Below, piece by piece: positions 6,551 through 9,861 of a stretch of DNA of 9,861 nucleotides (within the stretch, counting starts at the first letter, position 1; every line of letters starts with the position of its first letter). The position numbers were made by a program, and so were the translations under genes. Origin of the DNA: Nitrospiraceae bacterium (GTDB lineage Bacteria; Nitrospirota; Thermodesulfovibrionia; Thermodesulfovibrionales; Dissulfurispiraceae); assembly GCA_003170655.1 (NCBI GenBank), contig PMYY01000064.1:1-9861 (forward strand), written 5' to 3'. The notes beneath the pieces are model-generated. The model had not been told where the DNA came from. It ran no database searches and worked only from the letters and a program-made list of their open reading frames with translations.

Positions 6551-7000
6551 ATGAGTGGATTTCAAATAACAAGTCCTGTCTTTGAGAACAACGGCTTTAT
6601 TCCCAAAAAATTTACGTGTGATGGAGCTGATGTCAATCCGCAGCTATTGATTGCTAATGTTCCTGCACGGACGAAGTCGCTGTCATTGATTGTTGACGAC
6701 CCTGATGCTCCGGCTGGAACATGGGTACATTGGGTCGTCTGGAATATCGACCCACAAACGCTAGAGATAAAGGAACACTCAGTTCCGAATGGCGCGAACC
6801 AGGGCCTCAACGATTTTAGCAAACACAACTACGGAGGTCCATGCCCGCCGTCTGGAACGCATCGGTATTTCTTTAAACTCTATGCTCTGGACACTATTCT
6901 CGCGCTTGATTTCAATGCGACAAAGGCGCACGTTGAAAAAGCCATGGGAGAACACATCGTTGCGGAAACTCGAATTATTGGTTTGTATAAGAGAAGCTAA
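6551..7000 (+). CDS. PEBP family protein (YbhB/YbcL, Raf-kinase-inhibitor-like)
   Basis: This 149-aa protein belongs to the phosphatidylethanolamine-binding-protein family; bacterial members bind small anionic ligands and their cellular role is poorly defined. Family motifs are clear: LIVDDPDAPAGTWVHWVVWNI at 47-66 and YGGPCPPSGTHRYFFKLYALD at 94-114, which together frame the ligand pocket. No signal peptide is seen, so it is probably cytoplasmic. ATG 6551 is chosen, with GAGGTG at 6539-6544 and a 6-nt spacer; an in-frame GTG at 6542 lies inside that Shine-Dalgarno. It sits 83 bp after the SDR gene, with no distinct promoter that I could defend. Its last four bases overlap tail to tail with a 34-codon minus-strand ORF. 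Confidence 0.93.
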   Translation: MSGFQITSPVFENNGFIPKKFTCDGADVNPQLLIANVPARTKSLSLIVDDPDAPAGTWVHWVVWNIDPQTLEIKEHSVPNGANQGLNDFSKHNYGGPCPPSGTHRYFFKLYALDTILALDFNATKAHVEKAMGEHIVAETRIIGLYKRS

Positions 7001-7101
7001 TGAGTATATTCGATGCCGCTGCCGGTGAGCAATATGGATGCATAGCCGGCAGACAACAGAAGCACGGTCAATATTAGAGATAACTGTATTTTCTTATTCA
7101 T
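6997..7101 (-). CDS. 34-aa small ORF, signal-peptide or membrane-segment type
   Basis: I do not recognise this gene. On the minus strand, ATG (7101-7099) opens a 34-codon frame ending in TAG. A ribosome-binding site, AAAGGTGA (7113-7106), lies 4 nt upstream. The product begins MNKK, then a hydrophobic run over residues 5-25 (QLSLILTVLLLSAGYA), with a possible signal-peptidase site after A21 (G-Y-A), leaving a 13-residue tail ending GIEYTH. No cysteine follows, so it is not a lipoprotein. It could be a single-span membrane miniprotein, a secreted peptide precursor, or the N-terminal stub of an exported protein truncated when the PEBP side was joined. It is co-oriented with ilvE, which ends 259 bp upstream of its start. 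No clear promoter was found. Confidence 0.5.
   Translation of the reverse strand: MNKKIQLSLILTVLLLSAGYASILLTGSGIEYTH
7019..7052. repeat. Imperfect hairpin after the PEBP gene
   Basis: CTGCCGG (7019-7025) pairs perfectly with CCGGCAG (7046-7052), and an inner GCA (7029-7031) can pair with TGC (7039-7041). There is no T-tract on either side, so it is not a standard terminator. It lies 18 nt after the PEBP stop and within the 34-codon minus-strand ORF, so the symmetry may simply reflect coding sequence. Confidence 0.35.
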
Positions 7102-7349
7102 GCAATCACCTTTAACCCGTCGTCAAAATTGATGGGACAATCTCTCAAATGCCGTTTAGTGTCGATTTATTTTGACATCCATTCCCATGACACGCTCATA
7201 AAGCATATGTTTAATCGTATCCGGAAGCAATTAGAAGGACAAAAATCAATTATGCAGCAATTATGGGGAATCAGGTTGAGATGGAATGAGCAGTTGCAAG
7301 GACGGACCATGTCTTATATCTCGATTAAAGAGAAGGAAATAAAAAGTTA
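7102..7349. other. Gene-poor intergenic stretch
   Basis: Apart from the small ORF's ribosome-binding site at its left edge, no supported gene was found here. A 73-codon plus-strand frame exists but lacks a ribosome-binding site. The stretch is AT-rich and holds three direct copies of CAATTA (7228, 7247, 7258), a distant inverted pair ATGGGA/TCCCAT (7132 and 7183), and nothing resembling an RNA gene. It could be decayed coding sequence or the leader of the small ORF. Confidence 0.4.
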
Positions 7350-7368
7350 GCGGTTTAGATTTAAACGC
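7341..7368 (-). terminator. Weak terminator candidate for ilvE
   Basis: On the minus strand GCGTTTA (7368-7362) pairs with TAAACCGC (7357-7350) around AATC, with one bulged C. TTTTT (7345-7341) follows 4 nt later. The stem overlaps the last codons of ilvE and is mostly A-T, so termination would be leaky at best. Confidence 0.3.
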
Positions 7369-8275
7369 AGGTAAGCCAGGATTCGTATTTAGCGTTTTTG
7401 CCTTTTACGATATCGAAGAAAGCGGCTTGCAGCTTCTTTGTAACCGGTCCTGCCTTGCCTTTGCCGATGGTCCTGTTGTCGAGTTCTCGAATGGGTGTCA
7501 CTTCAGCCGCGGTGCCGGTGAAAAAAGCTTCGTCGCAGATGTATATCTCGTCGCGGGTGAATCGCTGCTCCGCTACCGTAATTCCGAGGTCGCATGCAAG
7601 TCTTAGAATACTGTCGCGAGTTATGCCTTCAAGTATTGAAGTGAGTGGCGTTGTTTTGAGCACGTTGTTGCGCACTATAAAGATGTTCTCGCCGCTGCCC
7701 TCCGAGACATAGCCTTCTGTGTCGAGAAGCAAACCCTCGTCGAAGCCGCCTGAGACGGCTTCCTTCTTGGAGAGTTGGGAATTGACGTAATAACCGCAGA
7801 CCTTGCCGCGGGACATGTTCGAATTTACGTGATGGCGAATGAATGACGAGACCTTGACCCGAATGCCCTTTTCGAGACCTTCTTCACCCAGATATGCTCC
7901 CCACGGCCATGCGGCGATCGCGACCTTTATTGGATTGTCTTTCGGATAAAGTCCCATTGCTCCATAACCGATATAAACCAAGGGCCGGATGTAGCATTCT
8001 CTCAGCTTGTTGACCTTTACGGTCTTGATGATGGCATTACAGATCTCTTCGCGGGTATATGGAATATCGATGAGAAAGATGTGCGCGGTCTGGAAGAGAC
8101 GCTCAACATGCTCGTCGAGCCGGAAGATCGCCGGACCGTTTAATGTGTTGTAACAGCGAATGCCTTCGAATGCCCCGAGGCCGTAATGTAAAGTGTGAGT
8201 AAGGACGTGGACGTTGGCCTTTTCCCATGGCACCATCTTTCCGTCCATCCAAATCTTTTCAGTTTTGTTCAGCAT
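7361..8275 (-). CDS. ilvE: Branched-chain amino acid aminotransferase
   Basis: This 304-aa class IV PLP enzyme transfers the amino group between glutamate and 2-oxo acids to make leucine, isoleucine and valine in the cytoplasm. The N-terminus (KIWMDGKMVPWEKANVHV, then LHYGLGAFEGIR) is typical. R97 in YIRPL is conserved. K158 in RGKVCGYYVNS is the expected PLP Schiff-base lysine, and EGSGENIF (192-199) binds the cofactor. FFTGTAAEVTP (251-261) is the usual substrate/PLP loop. Length is normal for IlvE. The ATG at 8273-8275 has no Shine-Dalgarno; a near-consensus promoter ends 9 nt before it, suggesting a leaderless or near-leaderless transcript. The gene is divergent from trmFO and is not accompanied here by other ilv/leu genes. 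A D-amino-acid or aromatic transaminase is less likely given the motifs. Confidence 0.95.
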   Translation of the reverse strand: MLNKTEKIWMDGKMVPWEKANVHVLTHTLHYGLGAFEGIRCYNTLNGPAIFRLDEHVERLFQTAHIFLIDIPYTREEICNAIIKTVKVNKLRECYIRPLVYIGYGAMGLYPKDNPIKVAIAAWPWGAYLGEEGLEKGIRVKVSSFIRHHVNSNMSRGKVCGYYVNSQLSKKEAVSGGFDEGLLLDTEGYVSEGSGENIFIVRNNVLKTTPLTSILEGITRDSILRLACDLGITVAEQRFTRDEIYICDEAFFTGTAAEVTPIRELDNRTIGKGKAGPVTKKLQAAFFDIVKGKNAKYESWLTCV

Positions 8276-8284
8276 AAGTTATTA

Positions 8285-8314
8285 TTTATAGCAGTAGTTT
8301 GGCGGCGCTGTCAA
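8285..8314 (-). promoter_or_regulatory. Strong promoter of ilvE
   Basis: On the minus strand TTGACA (8314-8309, perfect -35), an 18-bp spacer and TATAAA (8290-8285, 5 of 6) make the best sigma-70-type promoter in the window. Only 9 nt separate the -10 from the ilvE ATG, so the predicted start site is 0-4 nt from the start codon. Confidence 0.75.
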
Positions 8315-8327
8315 TAATAGATAGAAG

Positions 8328-8337
8328 AGAGTACTCT
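8328..8337. promoter_or_regulatory. 10-bp palindrome between ilvE and trmFO
   Basis: AGAGTACTCT is a perfect palindrome, 14 bp upstream of the ilvE -35 and 32 bp before the trmFO ATG. It could be a small operator or chance; no function is supported. Confidence 0.2.
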
Positions 8338-8361
8338 TTGTTTCCCCGGAAAGGTATCAAT

Positions 8362-8373
8362 ATGACATCATGA
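8362..8373 (+). other. Three-codon minicistron overlapping the trmFO start
   Basis: ATG ACA TCA TGA reads Met-Thr-Ser-stop. GGAAAGG (8348-8354) is 7 nt before its ATG, which is good spacing. Its stop overlaps the trmFO start as ATGA. From the trmFO ATG the same purine stretch is 15 nt away, too far to be ideal. Ribosomes might therefore load at the minicistron and restart on trmFO. Confidence 0.3.
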
Positions 8374-9731
8374 ATGAAGAAATCGAGATTATCGGCGGAG
8401 GTCTTGCGGGCTGCGAGGCGGCGTGGCAGGCAGCAAGGTTCGGCATAAAGGTGCGCTTATATGAAATGAGGCCGCTCAGGATGACTGAGGCGCATAAAAC
8501 ATCCGGGCTTGCAGAACTGGTCTGTTCAAACTCTCTGCGGTCGAAAGAGATATCTACAGGACCTGGACTGCTGAAGAAAGAACTTGAAATAGCGGGATCG
8601 CTGGTAATAAGAGCTGCTGAGAGTTCAGAGGTCGCGGCCGGCACGGCCCTTGCGGTTGATCGGGAACTATTTTCATCGGTTATATCAGAGGCTGTCGAAA
8701 GACATCCATTAATAGAAATTGTCCGGGAGGAAATCATCTCATTGCCCTTCGCGCAGACTGTTATTATCGCCACCGGACCTCTCACTTCAAGCCCCCTGGC
8801 AGATGTGATCAGGGAAGTGGTCGGAGAGGAGCACCTCCACTTTTACGACGCGATCGCGCCGATTGTGGATGCAGACAGCATTGACGAGTCGAAAATTTAC
8901 CGTTCATCCAGGTACGGCAAAGGCGGAGACGACTACGTGAATTGCCCCATGAGCAAAGAGGAATACGATAACTTCTTCGACGCCCTGATTGAGGCCGATT
9001 CAGTCACTGCAAGGGATTTCGAGGACCTCAAGGTCTTCGAAGGATGCATGCCCGTTGAGGTGATGGCCCGGCGGGGAAGGGACACGCTCAGGTTCGGTCC
9101 GCTCAAACCGGTCGGACTGCCAGATCCGAAAACGGGGAAAATACCTTATGCAGTTGTCCAGCTGCGGACTGAAAACAGGGAGAGGACCGCGTACAATATG
9201 GTGGGATTCCAGACACGCCTGAAATGGCCTGAACAAAAGCGGGTCTTCCGACTCATTCCAGGCCTTCAGAATGCAGACTTTTACAGGTTCGGCAGTATTC
9301 ACAGGAATACCTACATCAATTCACCTAAGCATCTAAACCAAGACCTGTCCTTAAAGGATGCAGCGACTCATTGCAATGCTCGTCCGCATAAGGTCTATTT
9401 CGCCGGGCAGATTACTGGAGTCGAGGGATATATCGAATCTACCGCTATCGGGCTCCTGGCGGGGATTGCGGCTGCACTCAGGGTCTTGGGAAAGGACTTT
9501 CCTGTTCCCCCGAGAGCTTCGGCACATGGATCCCTTGTCGCACATCTCGTCGATTCGGACCCGAACCATTTCGAGCCCAGCAACATAAATTTCGGCTTGC
9601 TTCCTGCAGAGGATGGTATGCCGCGCTTGCGGGACAAGCGGCTGCGCCGGCAAAGGATGGCTGAGACGGCGATCGGGCAATGGAATGATTACATGCAGAT
9701 GCTCGAAAGAGAGTATGATCTTGGAGAATGA
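8370..9731 (+). CDS. trmFO: Folate/FAD-dependent tRNA(U54) C5-methyltransferase
   Basis: TrmFO makes ribothymidine at position 54 of the tRNA T-loop, using methylenetetrahydrofolate and FADH2 instead of S-adenosylmethionine. The 453-aa protein starts with the FAD-binding dinucleotide motif IIGGGLAGCEAAWQAA (7-22). ELVCSNSLRS follows, placing C52 at the position of B. subtilis C53. The second conserved cysteine, in EGCMPVEVMA, is C226, as in B. subtilis. GYIESTAIGLLAG near 374-386 is the C-terminal FAD contact typical of the GidA/TrmFO superfamily. Length is normal for the short, single-domain TrmFO branch. The start is supported by alignment of the FAD motif, although its Shine-Dalgarno is poorly spaced. 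The next gene looks like xerC, a neighbour trmFO has in several other lineages. Confidence 0.96.
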   Translation: MNEEIEIIGGGLAGCEAAWQAARFGIKVRLYEMRPLRMTEAHKTSGLAELVCSNSLRSKEISTGPGLLKKELEIAGSLVIRAAESSEVAAGTALAVDRELFSSVISEAVERHPLIEIVREEIISLPFAQTVIIATGPLTSSPLADVIREVVGEEHLHFYDAIAPIVDADSIDESKIYRSSRYGKGGDDYVNCPMSKEEYDNFFDALIEADSVTARDFEDLKVFEGCMPVEVMARRGRDTLRFGPLKPVGLPDPKTGKIPYAVVQLRTENRERTAYNMVGFQTRLKWPEQKRVFRLIPGLQNADFYRFGSIHRNTYINSPKHLNQDLSLKDAATHCNARPHKVYFAGQITGVEGYIESTAIGLLAGIAAALRVLGKDFPVPPRASAHGSLVAHLVDSDPNHFEPSNINFGLLPAEDGMPRLRDKRLRRQRMAETAIGQWNDYMQMLEREYDLGE

Positions 9732-9736
9732 ATTGC

Positions 9737-9784
9737 AGGGGGCATAAGTAGCTGCCCTAAAAAAGCGTAATCGGAATAGGGCAT
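9737..9784 (+). other. Alternative pairing segments after trmFO
   Basis: TGCCCT (9753-9758) can pair with AGGGCA (9778-9783), a perfect 6-bp stem with a 19-nt loop. It can also pair imperfectly with upstream AGGGGGCA (9737-9744). The second partner runs into GCATC (9781-9785), which can pair with GATGC (9794-9798). None of the hairpins has a T-tract, so no terminator is called. Confidence 0.25.
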
Positions 9785-9817
9785 CCACATGGTGATGCTT
9801 CCACAAAAGGACGCACA

Positions 9818-9861
9818 ATGTCTGATAATAAATTAGAACCATACATCGGCAAATTCCTCAA
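9818..9861 (+). CDS. Partial gene, probably tyrosine recombinase XerC (N-terminus only)
   Basis: ATG 9818 opens a frame of 14 complete codons running off the window (MSDNKLEPYIGKFL). AAAAGGA (9805-9811) lies about 6 nt upstream. An LEPYIxxFL opening matches the first helix of the SAM-like core-binding domain of XerC/XerD, the recombinases that resolve chromosome dimers at dif. xerC following trmFO is a known arrangement in several bacteria. With only 14 residues visible, the assignment is inference from style and neighbourhood. Confidence 0.5.
   Translation, partial: MSDNKLEPYIGKFL

Noticed and set aside
7129..7350. 73-codon plus-strand frame in the gene-poor stretch
   Set aside because: There is no ribosome-binding site near its TTG or ATG starts and no recognisable motif. 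It could be a remnant, but nothing supports it as a gene.
9351..9842. 163-codon minus-strand frame over the trmFO 3' end
   Set aside because: It is a shadow of trmFO; the plus-strand protein is conserved to its end and the probable xerC start is on the plus strand.

Overview
The window is bacterial chromosome of moderate GC content, and most of it is ordinary housekeeping DNA. The gene set (GatA/GatB amidotransferase subunits, the folate-dependent tRNA methylase TrmFO, an exported CxxCH cytochrome, an RluD-type pseudouridine synthase and a class IV branched-chain aminotransferase) fits an anaerobic or cytochrome-rich lineage such as Nitrospirota or Desulfobacterota. That placement is inferred from gene content and protein style only. 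No rRNA, tRNA, insertion sequence, integrase or CRISPR array is visible.

Layout, left to right. An rluD-like gene (minus) and gatA-gatB (plus) diverge from a 77-bp region holding two overlapping promoters. gatA and gatB overlap by ATGA, and no gatC is present. A free-standing small cytochrome c gene follows, with a strongly structured leader and a clear intrinsic terminator. Next come three separately spaced plus-strand genes of accessory character: a zinc-free MDR quinone/enone reductase, a short-chain dehydrogenase and a PEBP (YbhB/YbcL) protein. A gene-poor stretch of about 360 bp carries a previously hidden 34-codon minus-strand ORF with a good ribosome-binding site and a signal-peptide-like sequence. 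ilvE (minus) and trmFO (plus) diverge from a 94-bp region. The window ends in the first 14 codons of a gene that is probably xerC.

Functionally, gatAB converts misacylated Glu-tRNA(Gln)/Asp-tRNA(Asn), rluD and trmFO modify rRNA and tRNA, and ilvE makes branched-chain amino acids. The cytochrome is a periplasmic electron carrier. The MDR and SDR enzymes are probably carbonyl or quinone reductases of unknown substrate.

Translation initiation varies. gatA, gatB, the cytochrome, MDR and SDR have strong Shine-Dalgarno sequences, several with TTG or GTG starts. ilvE and rluD have none and appear to be transcribed from promoters so close to the ATG that their mRNAs would be leaderless or nearly so. 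trmFO may be coupled to a three-codon upstream minicistron. I see no convincing new multi-gene system. The best leads are the cytochrome leader RNA, the 34-aa ORF and the leaderless promoters.
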